64,000 bases of DNA from Lichenicola sp050954785 (lineage in GTDB: Bacteria; Pseudomonadota; Alphaproteobacteria; Acetobacterales; Acetobacteraceae), in NCBI GenBank assembly GCA_050954785.1, contig JBPBQO010000108.1, forward strand, positions 1-64,000, given 5' to 3'. Positions 7,613 to 16,565 of the stretch are shown here, piece after piece. Below the pieces are notes generated by a model. The model was not told the origin of the DNA, searched no databases, and saw nothing but the letters and a program-made list of their open reading frames with translations. Made by a program: the position numbers and the translations under genes. The first letter of the stretch is position 1, and every line of letters starts with the position of its first letter.

Positions 7613-8247
7613 GCGAGACATTCAGCGAAACGCTCCGGCGCGAGAGCCAGCCGGCCTGGTCGGATTCGGTGCGGCATCGCTTCGTGCGCGAACTGTGCGA
7701 CGGCTCCATTTCCGACCGGGCGATGGCGCGCTACCTGATCCAGGACCATCGGTTTCTCGATAGCTTTCTCATGCTGCTCGGGGCGGCGATGGCGACGGCC
7801 GACACCCTGGCGGCACGACTTCGGCTCGGGCGGTCGGCGGGCTTCGTCTCCGGCGAGGAGAACACCTATTTCCTCCGTGCGTTCGCAGCGCTCGAGCTGG
7901 GCGAAGCGGAGCGGGATGGTGTCCCGGACGCGGCGCCGACTGCCGGGTTCAAGCGGCTTATGCAGGAAGCGGCGGCGAGCGGGAGTTATGCGGCGGCCCT
8001 GGCAGTCCTGTGCGTCGCCGAATGGCTCTACCTGGACTGGGCTTCGCAGGCGGCGCAGCCGTTGCCGCCGAACTTCGTCCACCGCGAATGGATCACCCTG
8101 CATGACAATCCGGATTTCCGGGTCTTTGTCGCGTTCCTGCGCGGCGAGCTGGATCGGGTGGGCCCGCAACATCCCGACATTGCCAAAGACTTTTTCTCTC
8201 GCGCCGTCATGCTCGAGAAGGAGTTTCTCGACGCCGCCTATGCGTAG
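7609..8247 (+). CDS. TenA/PqqC-family protein
   Basis: A 212-residue all-helical protein of the TenA family, starting at GTG within the GTGA overlap with the helicase. Visible family features are RHRFVRELCDGSISD, the ARYLIQDHRFLDSF segment around residue 42 that lines the active site, the ENTYFLRAF segment, the helix AVLCVAEWLYLDWAS, and the C-terminal glutamate region RAVMLEKEFLDAAY. TenA enzymes hydrolyse thiamin breakdown products (aminopyrimidine salvage); some relatives have other substrates. The usual active-site cysteine position seems not strictly conserved, so the exact reaction is uncertain. Pairing with a helicase gives no pathway hint. Confidence 0.8.
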   Translation: MSETFSETLRRESQPAWSDSVRHRFVRELCDGSISDRAMARYLIQDHRFLDSFLMLLGAAMATADTLAARLRLGRSAGFVSGEENTYFLRAFAALELGEAERDGVPDAAPTAGFKRLMQEAAASGSYAAALAVLCVAEWLYLDWASQAAQPLPPNFVHREWITLHDNPDFRVFVAFLRGELDRVGPQHPDIAKDFFSRAVMLEKEFLDAAYA

Positions 8248-8254
8248 CGAAAGT

Positions 8255-8794
8255 TCAACGGCTGTTCACAGCCGGACGGGCGGTGACGGTGCGTGGATCG
8301 AGCAAGGCGATATCCTCCTGCACCATGGACGAGACGATCGCCACCGCCTCGTCGGTCAAGGTCAGGCAGATCCGTCTGCGATCGTTGCCATCGACGTAGC
8401 GAACCACCAGGCCATTGCCTTCCAGCAGCGACAGCTTGCGCAGGGCCGTGCTCTGCGGCGCACCACTGGACAGGCAGAGCGAAGACACGGAAACGTGTTG
8501 CCCTTCGAGTTTGGTGGCGACCAGATCGAGAAGCATGTCCCAGGAGGGCCACTCCAGCAGAAAACCGAGGTCCGACTTTCGCCGCTGGCTTCTTGCGCGA
8601 AGAACCTTGCGGATATGTGCGGTGTCGATCGGAAATTCGGCGTGGCCTTGGTTTCCGCTTCCGTTCGTCCTGTCCAGGCCGATCGTTGCCTGTTCGTCGT
8701 TCGCCGCTGCAATCGACTTGATCGCCAACTCGATGTCGACCTCTGCGACGGGAGGCAATGGAATCGCCTGCTCATTCCGGGCGGGTAAAAGCAT
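8255..8794 (-). CDS. MarR-family transcriptional regulator
   Basis: The 179-residue product has a winged-helix domain in its second half: VSVSSLCLSSGAPQSTALRK as the helix-turn-helix, LEGNGLVVRYVDGNDRRRIC as the wing, and LTLTDEAVAIVSSMVQE as the dimerisation helix. DxxDRRR in the wing is characteristic of MarR proteins. The first 70 residues form a low-complexity N-terminal extension longer than in most MarR proteins. It is convergent with the TenA gene (7 bases between stops). The AT-rich upstream region to about 9100 separates it from the divergent aldolase gene, which it might control; that is inference from position only. Confidence 0.75.
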   Translation of the reverse strand: MLLPARNEQAIPLPPVAEVDIELAIKSIAAANDEQATIGLDRTNGSGNQGHAEFPIDTAHIRKVLRARSQRRKSDLGFLLEWPSWDMLLDLVATKLEGQHVSVSSLCLSSGAPQSTALRKLSLLEGNGLVVRYVDGNDRRRICLTLTDEAVAIVSSMVQEDIALLDPRTVTARPAVNSR

Positions 8795-9103
8795 GTGTTG
8801 GATTCTCCCTGGATTAGAAATAATCGCCGTTTCTCAAGTCCTGAAAAGAATAAGAAGCTGCGAACTCCGCTTGCAATTGGAAACGGAGGCTCTTTGTGTT
8901 TGATGGTCTTTTGACGTTTGACTGAACAGATGACGGTTTGGTCTTGTTGTAAATCTGATATCCTATGTTTCAATAGGCGTAAACTATCGTTTCGGTATGT
9001 TGCCGAGTAAATTACGATAACGCATCCAATGCGCATGTGAGCGACTGGAGCCCGACCCGATTGCGTGTTCTCCTGAATCGAAATGCGGGTCCGATGTGCT
9101 GTT
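8795..9103. other. AT-rich intergenic region upstream of the MarR gene
   Basis: This stretch is visibly richer in A/T than its surroundings and lacks a protein-like frame on either strand. It should hold the MarR-family promoter on the minus strand and upstream regulatory DNA of the aldolase on the plus strand. I did not find a convincing -35/-10 pair. Confidence 0.4.
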
Positions 9104-9109
9104 TATAAT
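9104..9109 (+). promoter_or_regulatory. Possible -10 box for the aldolase gene
   Basis: A perfect TATAAT hexamer lies 198 bases before the aldolase start in a GC-rich genome. No clear -35 partner sits at 16-18 bases. The long leader it would create contains the 28-base palindrome at 9150-9177. Confidence 0.3.
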
Positions 9110-9149
9110 ATAGACGTGCGCGTCATTGTGATCAGGGCACTGCACCCGC

Positions 9150-9177
9150 TCCCTCCACGCTCATGAGCGTGGAGGGA
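9150..9177. repeat. 28-bp perfect palindrome
   Basis: TCCCTCCACGCTCA is followed with no spacer by its exact reverse complement TGAGCGTGGAGGGA. In RNA it would form a strong hairpin (loop of four bases at the centre); in DNA it could be a cruciform or a dimer binding site. It lies between a TATAAT box and the aldolase start. No T-run follows, so it is not a classical terminator on the plus strand. Confidence 0.8.
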
Positions 9178-9306
9178 CTCCGGTTACCTCGGGTGTGGCG
9201 ATTGCGTCACTCTCTGGCCCCATGCCAATCTGGCTACGAGGAACAATCGGTCAGAGCCGGATGCGCTTTGCCTGAGCGTATGCGGTTTCGGGTAGGGAAC
9301 ACGATC

Positions 9307-10203
9307 ATGGCAAACGAGCAGATGCTGGAACAGGTCTCGAGCAAGGGCGGATTCATCGCAGCCCTCGACCAGAGCGGCGGCTCGACACCGGGAGCCCTGC
9401 GGCTCTACGGCATCCCGGACGACGCCTACGATGGCGATGCCGAGATGTTCAAGCTGATGCACGAGATGCGCGTGCGCATCATGACAGCGCCGGCGTTCAG
9501 CGGCGACAAGGTCATTGCCGCCATCCTGTTCGAGGCGACGATGGACGGGCAGGCACGCGGCAAGCCGGTGCCGAGCTTCCTGTGGGACGATTGCGGTGTG
9601 GTCCCGTTCCTGAAGATGGATAAGGGCGTAGAAGCCGAGGCCGACGGCGTCAGCCTGATGAAGCCGATGCCCGGGCTCGATGCGCTGCTGGAGCGGGCCG
9701 TGAAGCTCGGAGTGTTCGGCACCAAGATGCGCTCGGTCATCAATCTAGCGTCGCAGACCGGCATCGCCGCCATCGTGGCACAGCAGTTCGAGATCGCGGC
9801 ACAGATCAGTGGCCACGGATTGTTGCCGATCATCGAGCCGGAAGTGTCGATCAAGAGCCCGGACAAGGCGGGTGCCGAAGCCATCCTCCTGGCCGAGATC
9901 ACCAAGGCGCTCGATGCGCAGCCGGACGACGACAAGGTGATGCTCAAGCTGACCATCCCCGATGTCCCCGATCTCTATGCACCGCTGATAGAGCACAAGC
10001 GGGTGACCCGCGTCGTGGCATTGTCGGGCGGCTATCCGCAGGCCGACGCCTGCCAGCGCCTCGCCAGGAACCATGGCATGATCGCCAGCTTCTCGCGCGC
10101 ACTGACCGAAGGCCTCACCCACTCGATGAGCGACGCGGCCTTCGACGAGGTGTTGGCGAAGTCCGTCGACGCAATCTACCGGGCCTCGACCGTAAAGGTC
10201 TGA
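9307..10203 (+). CDS. fda: Fructose-bisphosphate aldolase class I
   Basis: I choose ATG 9307, giving 298 residues beginning MANEQMLEQVSSKGGFIAALDQSGGSTPGAL without its remote upstream extension, because family members begin here (length about 296). Class I features are ALDQSGGSTPG near the N-terminus, FLWDDCGVVPFLKMDKG, LPIIEPEVSI, and VMLKLTIPD, which carries the Schiff-base lysine, followed by ALSGGYPQADA at the phosphate-binding loop. It splits fructose-1,6-bisphosphate into dihydroxyacetone phosphate and glyceraldehyde 3-phosphate in the cytoplasm. The gene is monocistronic and convergent with an S9 peptidase gene 24 bases downstream. Its long leader contains a large perfect palindrome. 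Confidence 0.9.
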   Translation: MANEQMLEQVSSKGGFIAALDQSGGSTPGALRLYGIPDDAYDGDAEMFKLMHEMRVRIMTAPAFSGDKVIAAILFEATMDGQARGKPVPSFLWDDCGVVPFLKMDKGVEAEADGVSLMKPMPGLDALLERAVKLGVFGTKMRSVINLASQTGIAAIVAQQFEIAAQISGHGLLPIIEPEVSIKSPDKAGAEAILLAEITKALDAQPDDDKVMLKLTIPDVPDLYAPLIEHKRVTRVVALSGGYPQADACQRLARNHGMIASFSRALTEGLTHSMSDAAFDEVLAKSVDAIYRASTVKV

Positions 10204-10227
10204 GGCCGGCCGGCACCGCACGATCCT

Positions 10228-12453
10228 TCAGGGTCGAGCGGGGCCGTTGTTTTTCAGCTTGGCTTCGAGGAATGCCGCTCGCGCCTCCGATACCCGGGCC
10301 CGCAGCAGCGGGTCCGGCAGCAGGTGCGTGCCGGGCAGCAGCAGCAGGTCGTACGGTCGGCCGGCGGCGATCAAGGCCTGGGTGAGCTTCACCGTGTTCT
10401 GGAAATAGACGTTGTCGTCGGTCAGCCCGTGCATCAGCAGGAGCGGCCGCGACAGCGAGGCCGCATACGTGAGCACGTTGCTGGCACGGTAGCCGGCTGG
10501 ATCGTCCTGCGGCGTGCCCAGGTAACGCTCGGTATAGGCGGTGTCGTAGTCGGCGAAATCGACCACCGGCGCGCCTGCCACCCCTACCTTGAACAGGTCC
10601 GGCCGACGGATTGTCGCCATCGCGGTAAAGTAGCCGCCGAACGACCAGCCGGTTACTCCGACCCGCGACAGGTCCATTTCCGGATAGCGCTTGCCAAGGG
10701 CCTGCACCCCGTCGGCCTGGTCGGCCAGCGGCAGGTCGATCAGGTTGTTCTTGGTCGCCCGCTCCCAGTCATGGCCGCGTCCCGGTGTACCGCGCCCGTC
10801 CAGGCTGACCACGACGAAGCCGCGATCGGCCATGCACTGGTCCTCGAGGTAGAGGCGCGGCGTGCGGAACACCATCTTGAAGCTCGGTCCGCCATAGACT
10901 GACAGAACAACCGGATAATGCTGTCCGGCCCTGAACCCGGCCGGCCGGATGACGAGCGCGTCGAGCGCGCGGGCTCCCGCCTGGGTGAACTCCACCTTGG
11001 GGATCGATGCGGGTACCTCCGCGTGGCTCGGCAGGGTGGCGAGGACGTGCCCGGCCGCATCCCGCACCAGCGTGGCGGCACTCCCGTCGGCACCGGCGAA
11101 CGCATCGGTGAAGATCGTGCGCCCACCCGTCGCGTGCGCCTCCTCGGCGAAGGCGGCCTCGTGCAGGCCGGGCTCGACGGCGACCGGCACGACTGCGCCG
11201 GTGCCGAGCGAAACCCGGTACAGCGCCGAGCCGAGCCGGTCCGGGTTTGCCTTGAGCGTCACGGTGCCAGCGTCCGCGTCCACATCCTCGAGCGACAGGA
11301 ACGGCAGTTTCGGCCCGGTCACCGCATGATCGAGCGTGCCGTCCGCATGGCGCAGTTCCAGCCGCCAGATGCCATCGCGTTCCGCCGCCCACAGGAAGGC
11401 GGTGCCGTCCGGCAGCCAGCGCGGCAGGGCCAGCCCGTTCCGTTCCAGCTCGGTCGTGCTGTTGACCCAGGCCGGGTCGGTTTCGGTCAGCAACGTCGTG
11501 GCATGGCCGGTCGCGGGATCGACGGCCAGCACCCGTTCCTCGGTTTGCGCCCGGTTCAGCACCACCAGCGACAATCGTCCGTGGACCGGCCACACGACGC
11601 GGGCCAGATAGGGGAATGTCGTGCTGTCCCAGTCGACCCAGCGCGTGGCGCCGCCGTTGCGCGAGACCAGCCCGAGCCGCACCCGGGCATTCGCGGTGCC
11701 GGCGCGTGGATACCGGAACTGGACCGGTGCGACCGACGGATGTTCCGGATCGGCGATGTAGTGGCGTTCGACGCCCGAGGTGTCGGCTTCCTCGTACAGC
11801 AGCGTGCCGCCATCCGGCGACCACCAGGTGCCGTCCGGGCGGTCGAGCTCCTCGGACGCCGCGAATTCCGGCAGGCCACGAGTCAGCGTATCGGTGCTGC
11901 CCGAGGTGATCTGCCGGTCCTGGCCGCTGGACAGATCGATGACATGCAGGTCGTTGTCCCTGACCGCGGCGACGAAGCCGCCATCCGGCGACAGGCGCGG
12001 CGCGATCCAGCCGACACCCGGGACCGGGCTGTTCTGGCCGCCCGGCAGCAGGATGCGCACCAGCCGGTCCGCCTGGGTCGCCAGCACGGTGCCGCCGTCC
12101 CGCGACATGGCGAAGTCGGTGATGCCGGTCAGCGTCATCCGGGCGCGTTCGCGACGCGCCTTCTCCTCGACCGAAAGCTGTTCCGGCGCGTCGGCGGGAC
12201 GCGCCAGCTCGGTCTCGGTGCGGGTGGCCAGGTCGAAGCGGAACAGGCGGAGATGGGTGTCGCGGGGACCGCTGCGCAGGAACAGCACCGACCGCCCGTC
12301 CGGTGTCGGCCGGGCGTGAATCGGCTGGCCCAGGGTGTCGTTCCGCGTTGCCGCCAACTGCTCGAAGCACCCTTCCGCGGCCCGGGCGGACGAAGCCGCC
12401 GATAATCCGGCAGCGAGCAAAAGGGCGACGGGGCGCCTGGAAAAGCCGGTCAT
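10228..12453 (-). CDS. S9 family peptidase, dipeptidyl-peptidase IV type, exported
   Basis: Start at ATG 12451-12453, which places a signal peptide at the N-terminus (RRPVALLLAAGLSAASSARA). The 741-residue protein has a DPP-IV N-terminal beta-propeller (about 50-480) and a C-terminal alpha/beta hydrolase domain (about 500-740). The nucleophile is Ser604 in GWSFGG; the acid Asp lies in HGLTDDNVYFQ and the His in LLPGTHLLP. It probably removes X-Pro or X-Ala dipeptides from peptides in the periplasm. The glycine-rich YGGPSFKMVF segment forms the oxyanion side. It faces the aldolase gene tail to tail and is divergent from the dienelactone hydrolase across a 150-base shared promoter region. Confidence 0.88.
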   Translation of the reverse strand: MTGFSRRPVALLLAAGLSAASSARAAEGCFEQLAATRNDTLGQPIHARPTPDGRSVLFLRSGPRDTHLRLFRFDLATRTETELARPADAPEQLSVEEKARRERARMTLTGITDFAMSRDGGTVLATQADRLVRILLPGGQNSPVPGVGWIAPRLSPDGGFVAAVRDNDLHVIDLSSGQDRQITSGSTDTLTRGLPEFAASEELDRPDGTWWSPDGGTLLYEEADTSGVERHYIADPEHPSVAPVQFRYPRAGTANARVRLGLVSRNGGATRWVDWDSTTFPYLARVVWPVHGRLSLVVLNRAQTEERVLAVDPATGHATTLLTETDPAWVNSTTELERNGLALPRWLPDGTAFLWAAERDGIWRLELRHADGTLDHAVTGPKLPFLSLEDVDADAGTVTLKANPDRLGSALYRVSLGTGAVVPVAVEPGLHEAAFAEEAHATGGRTIFTDAFAGADGSAATLVRDAAGHVLATLPSHAEVPASIPKVEFTQAGARALDALVIRPAGFRAGQHYPVVLSVYGGPSFKMVFRTPRLYLEDQCMADRGFVVVSLDGRGTPGRGHDWERATKNNLIDLPLADQADGVQALGKRYPEMDLSRVGVTGWSFGGYFTAMATIRRPDLFKVGVAGAPVVDFADYDTAYTERYLGTPQDDPAGYRASNVLTYAASLSRPLLLMHGLTDDNVYFQNTVKLTQALIAAGRPYDLLLLPGTHLLPDPLLRARVSEARAAFLEAKLKNNGPARP

Positions 12454-12602
12454 GTGACTCCGATGCGATGGACTGGCCGGGAGTGTGAGGGTCGCATGCC
12501 ATATCGGGCAAGCCGGGTGCCGGCGAGCATTGACCCGTCGTCCGATCCGTCCGGTTATTCGGAGACGCGACACACCGGTCGTTGCAGTTCGGGAGACGGG
12601 TC

Positions 12603-13448
12603 ATGGCCGACGCGGCAGGTATTCCACTCGGACGACGCGGGTTCGTCATGAGCAGCCTGATCACCGGTTTCACCCTGGCGGTTTCGCGGGTCGAGGCACA
12701 GGAGATCCACACCGCCAGCACCGGCATCGTTGCCGCCGAAGTGCGCATCCCGGTCGCGGACGGCAGCCTGCCGGCCTACGTCGCGCGGCCGGTCGGCGCG
12801 GGTCCGTTCCCGATCGTGCTGGTGATCGAGGAAATCTTCGGCGTTCATGAATACATCAAGGATGTCTGCCGCCGGCTCGCCCACCTGGGTTACCTCGGCA
12901 TCGCCCCGGAACTCTACGCGCGACTGGCCGACCTCTCGACCATGACCGATCCGCACCAGATCGTGCGCGACGTCATCAGCAAGGCGCCGGATGCGACGGT
13001 GATCACCGATCTCGATGCCACCGCGTCCTGGGCCGGCCAGCACCAGGGCGACCCGCACCGAATGGGGGTGGTCGGCTTCTGTCGCGGCGGCCGCGATAGC
13101 TGGCTCTACGCCGAGCACAACCCGATGCTGAAGGCGGCAGTCGCGTTCTACGGTCCGGTCAGGACCGACGACACATTGATCCAGCCACGCAGCCCGCTCG
13201 ATCTGGCGGCCGGACTTAAATGCCCGCTGCTCGGCCTTTATGGCGGCCAGGACACCAGCATTGCGCAGTCGGACGTCCGGGAGGCGCAGGCCCGTGCGAA
13301 GGCAGCCGGCCAGGTGGTGGAGATCGTCATTTATCCCGATGCGCCGCACGGCTTCCATGCGGATTACCGCCCGAGCTATCGCAGGGCCGATGCGGAGGAT
13401 GGCTGGAACCGTGCCATCGCCTGGTTCCGGCAGCATGGGGTGACGTGA
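12603..13448 (+). CDS. Dienelactone hydrolase family protein with Tat-like leader
   Basis: A 281-residue alpha/beta hydrolase from ATG 12603. The N-terminus has LGRRGFVMSSLITGFTLAV, a twin-arginine (RRGFV) leader followed by a hydrophobic core, so export by Tat is likely. The catalytic triad of dienelactone hydrolases is visible: Cys160 in GFCRGG, Asp in YGGQDTSI, and His in PHGFHADYRPSY. The sequence IEEIFGVHEYIKDVCRRLA is the typical first part of the fold. The family hydrolyses cyclic esters or similar carboxylesters; true substrate unknown. Transcribed alone, divergent from the S9 peptidase gene. Confidence 0.88.
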   Translation: MADAAGIPLGRRGFVMSSLITGFTLAVSRVEAQEIHTASTGIVAAEVRIPVADGSLPAYVARPVGAGPFPIVLVIEEIFGVHEYIKDVCRRLAHLGYLGIAPELYARLADLSTMTDPHQIVRDVISKAPDATVITDLDATASWAGQHQGDPHRMGVVGFCRGGRDSWLYAEHNPMLKAAVAFYGPVRTDDTLIQPRSPLDLAAGLKCPLLGLYGGQDTSIAQSDVREAQARAKAAGQVVEIVIYPDAPHGFHADYRPSYRRADAEDGWNRAIAWFRQHGVT

Positions 13449-13551
13449 CGGATCCCTGAACCGGGCGCGAACCGATCCGGTCCGGCAGCGATAAGCCTGG
13501 CACCCGTCGGCGATCCTGTCCCGACGGTATCCGACAGGAGTTGCCGCTACC

Positions 13552-13941
13552 ATGACCACATCCTTATCCTATCTCGCCTGGACGATCGTCCTCGCGGTCG
13601 TCCAGATCGCCATCGCTGCGGCGGTGAAGCGGCCCCAAGACGGAATGCAGTGGGCGAGCGGCAATCGCGACGGCAATGATCCCAAATATACCGGGCTTGC
13701 CGGCCGCATGGTTCGCGCGCAGGGCAACCTCTTTGAAAGCCTGCCGCTGTTCATCGGCGCCGTATTGCTGGCGCACATGGTCGGACGCGACACGAGCCTG
13801 ACCGCCTGGGGCGCCGGTCTCTATTTCTGGGCACGGCTCGTTTATATCCCGACCTACGGGCTCGGCCTGGTGCCGTGGCGCACGATCGTCTGGGGTGTCA
13901 GCGTCGTCGGACTGGTGCTGGTGCTCATCAGCTTGGCCTGA
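13552..13941 (+). CDS. MAPEG family membrane protein
   Basis: The 129-residue protein has four predicted membrane segments and the MAPEG core motif: RAQGNLFESLPLFIGAVLL (the RAxxNxxE signature binding glutathione or another thiol in eukaryotic members), followed by YFWARLVYIPTYGLGLVPWR. Bacterial members are membrane enzymes of mostly unknown function, some with glutathione transferase or peroxidase activity. A loop between segments 1 and 2 (KRPQDGMQWASGNRDGNDPK) is typical. It stands alone between the dienelactone hydrolase and an MFS gene on the same strand. Confidence 0.88.
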   Translation: MTTSLSYLAWTIVLAVVQIAIAAAVKRPQDGMQWASGNRDGNDPKYTGLAGRMVRAQGNLFESLPLFIGAVLLAHMVGRDTSLTAWGAGLYFWARLVYIPTYGLGLVPWRTIVWGVSVVGLVLVLISLA

Positions 13942-14079
13942 CCCCCTGCCGCGGAGGCGATGGGTCCCGACGATGCGCTTCTGATCCGCATCACTACGCC
14001 GTCCACAGCCCGGTCCTGGGGCTCCGGTACCTCCGCCTGGCGATTCTGCTTCCACCCCGCATAGTAGAGGACGCGGCCG

Positions 14080-15309
14080 ATGCAGACTTCACAGGCGTCG
14101 CCACGCAGTCTGCTCGGCCTCGACAGCGTCAACCTGCTGATGGCCGACGTCCGTGATGGCGTCGGTCCGTATCTGGCGGTTTTCCTGGCCGGTTCCCGTC
14201 ACTGGCAGCCAGGACCGATTGGTATTGCCCTCGCGGCCTCCTCGGTCGCTGCCGCGATCTGCCAGATCCCGGCCGGGTTTCTGGTCGACGGGTCTCGCTG
14301 GAAGCGGCTTATGATCGCGGTTTCCGGCATCATCGTCGGGCTGGGCTGCCTGGCGATCGTGATGTTCCGCGGGTTCTGGCCGGTGCTGGCGGCACAGGCG
14401 ATGCTGGGTGTCGCGTCGGCGATCATCCCGCCGGCGATCGCGGCCCTGTCGCTCGGCATCGTCGGCCGGCGACTGATGCCGGCCCGGATCAGCCGCAACG
14501 AGAGCTTCAACCATGCTCGCTCGTTCACGGCCGCCGGTCTTGCCGGCGGGTTCGGACATTATTTCGGGCTCAACTGGATATTCTATCTGGTCTGCGGCTT
14601 CGCGGTCGCCAGCGCGATTGCCGTGACCCTAATCAATCCGGTCGAGATCGACCATGATCTCGCACGCGGCGGCGAGAGCCGGGACAGCGCCGGAAAGCCG
14701 GTTTCGTTTCGAACCCTGCTGCGCAGGCGGGGGGTAATCGTATTTTTGGGCTCGGTCATGCTGTTCCATTTCGGGACCGCGGCGATGTTGCCGTTCGCAG
14801 GCCAGGTGCTGGCCCGCGACCATCCGGGCGAGGACACGGTGGCACTCAGCGCCTGCATCATCTGCGCGCAACTGGTGATGGTCGGCGTGGCCTGGGCGGT
14901 AGGACGGGCGATGCAGGCGGGGATCGGCCGCAAGCGGATCTTCCTGCTCGCCTTCGCCATCCTGCCGGTACGTGGAATCCTGTTTTCGTTCATCACCACG
15001 GCTTACGGCGTCGTCGCGATCCAACTGCTCGACGGCGTGGCCGCGGGCATATTCGGGGTGATCGCCGTCATCATCGCCTCCGATCTCACCAGCGGGACAG
15101 GACGTTTCAACCTCATGCAGGGACTGGTCGCCCTCGCGGTGGGGATAGGCGGCGCGCTGAGCAACGTGGTTGGCGGATATGTGGTCCAGGCGTTCAGCTA
15201 TCCGGCCGGCTTCCTCGGCCTTGCCGCGATCGCCATCTGTGCGTTCCTGGTGTTTTTCCTGTTCATGCCCGAAACGCTGCCGGAGGCCGAGGAATGCCGA
15301 GCGGATTAA
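14080..15309 (+). CDS. MFS transporter
   Basis: A 409-residue polytopic protein with about 12 hydrophobic segments. The loop between segments 2 and 3 reads GFLVDGSRWKRLM, equivalent to the GxLaDrxGrkr motif of the major facilitator superfamily, and the start LLGLDSVNLLMADVRDGVGPYLAVFL is typical of a group often annotated as arabinose-permease-like MFS. The central cytoplasmic loop lies near residue 200-215. It is probably an exporter of a small molecule; substrate unknown. Its last 16 bases overlap the start of the ArsB-like gene in another frame, so the pair is likely co-translated and may act on related compounds. Confidence 0.85.
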   Translation: MQTSQASPRSLLGLDSVNLLMADVRDGVGPYLAVFLAGSRHWQPGPIGIALAASSVAAAICQIPAGFLVDGSRWKRLMIAVSGIIVGLGCLAIVMFRGFWPVLAAQAMLGVASAIIPPAIAALSLGIVGRRLMPARISRNESFNHARSFTAAGLAGGFGHYFGLNWIFYLVCGFAVASAIAVTLINPVEIDHDLARGGESRDSAGKPVSFRTLLRRRGVIVFLGSVMLFHFGTAAMLPFAGQVLARDHPGEDTVALSACIICAQLVMVGVAWAVGRAMQAGIGRKRIFLLAFAILPVRGILFSFITTAYGVVAIQLLDGVAAGIFGVIAVIIASDLTSGTGRFNLMQGLVALAVGIGGALSNVVGGYVVQAFSYPAGFLGLAAIAICAFLVFFLFMPETLPEAEECRAD

Positions 15310-16559
15310 GCGGCGCGCATCTGGCCGTCTGGATCATCGCCTTCGTGGCCACCGCAGGCGTGATTGTCCGGCCATGGAAGCTGCCCGAGTTTATTTGGGC
15401 AATTGCCGGCGCGCTGCTTCTGGTCGCATCAGGGCTGTTGCCGGCAGCGGGCGCGCTGAAGGCGATCGGCCGGGGAATGGACGTCTACCTGTTCCTGACC
15501 GGCATGATGCTGCTGTCCGAGGTCGCGCGGCGCGGGACGGTGTTCGACTGGCTCGCATCCATCGCGGTGCGCCAGTCTCGCGGCAGCGGGCGCCGACTGT
15601 TCGTGCTGGTGTATGCGATCGGCATCGTGGTGACGGTGTTTCTGTCCAACGATGCCACGGCCGTGGTGCTGACACCGGCAGTGCTTGCCGCCGCCCGTGC
15701 CGCGAAGGCTCAACCGATGCCCCATCTTTTGGCATGCGCCTTCATCGCCAACGCCGCCTCGTTCGTGCTGCCGATCTCGAACCCGGCCAACCTGGTACTC
15801 TACGGCCACCATCTGCCGCCGTTGCTGCAATGGCTCGGCACGTTCCTGTTGCCGTCGGTGCTGGCCATCGCCGCGACGTTCGTGGTGATGCTGCTGCTGG
15901 AGCGCCGCCGCCTGTCCGTGCCGATCATTTCGGACATCGCGCAGCCGCGTCTGCCGCTGGGCGGCGTGGTGGCACTCGTCGGCATCGTCGTCACGGCGGT
16001 CGTGCTGGTGGCAGCATCGGCTCTCGACGCGCCGCTCGGCCTGCCGACCTGTCTCGCCGGCATCGCCACCGCCACCCTCGTGCTGCTGACCAAATGGGAG
16101 GCGCCATGGGCGACGTTGCGCGGCGTCTCATGGACGGTGCTGCCCCTGGTCGCTGGCCTGTTCGTGCTGGTGGAAGGCCTCGATCGGACCGGCCTGCTCG
16201 GGACCCTGACACAGGCGCTGCACCGAGCGTCACAGGACAATGCCGGGCTGACCGCATGGGCATCCGGCATCGGGACGGGACTGATCTGCAACGTGATGAA
16301 CAACCTGCCGGCCGGGTTGATCGCCGGCCAGTCGGGGGTGCAAGGCCACCTGCCGTTGCCGGTGGTGAACGCAATGCTGATCGGCGTTGATCTCGGCCCG
16401 AACCTGTCGATCACCGGCTCGCTCGCCACCATCCTGTGGCTGACCGCCCTCAGGCGCGAAGGGCTCGGCGTCTCGTTCGGCCAGTTCCTGGCGCGAGGCG
16501 CGCTGGTGATGCCACCGGCATTGCTGCTGGCATTGGCAGGGTTGCTGCTGACCCGGTAG
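15294..16559 (+). CDS. ArsB/NhaD-type anion transporter
   Basis: The 421-residue product has 11-12 hydrophobic segments and the hallmarks of the ion transporter superfamily: MLLSEVARRGTVFDWLA, FLSNDATAVVLTPAVLA (the first re-entrant loop signature), FVLPISNPANLVLYG, and the second repeat ICNVMNNLPAGLIAG with GPNLSITGSLATILW. These match ArsB arsenite exporters closely (SNDATAVVLTP; SNPANLVLYG). No arsR or arsC lies next to it, so the substrate may be arsenite or another anion. Start ATG 15294 overlaps the MFS stop by 16 bases, indicating one operon. Confidence 0.85.
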   Translation: MPSGLSGAHLAVWIIAFVATAGVIVRPWKLPEFIWAIAGALLLVASGLLPAAGALKAIGRGMDVYLFLTGMMLLSEVARRGTVFDWLASIAVRQSRGSGRRLFVLVYAIGIVVTVFLSNDATAVVLTPAVLAAARAAKAQPMPHLLACAFIANAASFVLPISNPANLVLYGHHLPPLLQWLGTFLLPSVLAIAATFVVMLLLERRRLSVPIISDIAQPRLPLGGVVALVGIVVTAVVLVAASALDAPLGLPTCLAGIATATLVLLTKWEAPWATLRGVSWTVLPLVAGLFVLVEGLDRTGLLGTLTQALHRASQDNAGLTAWASGIGTGLICNVMNNLPAGLIAGQSGVQGHLPLPVVNAMLIGVDLGPNLSITGSLATILWLTALRREGLGVSFGQFLARGALVMPPALLLALAGLLLTR

Positions 16560-16565
16560 GGCGGC

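Noticed and set aside
5447..7621. 724-codon open minus frame over the helicase
   Set aside because: High-GC shadow of the helicase gene, which has all helicase motifs on the plus strand.
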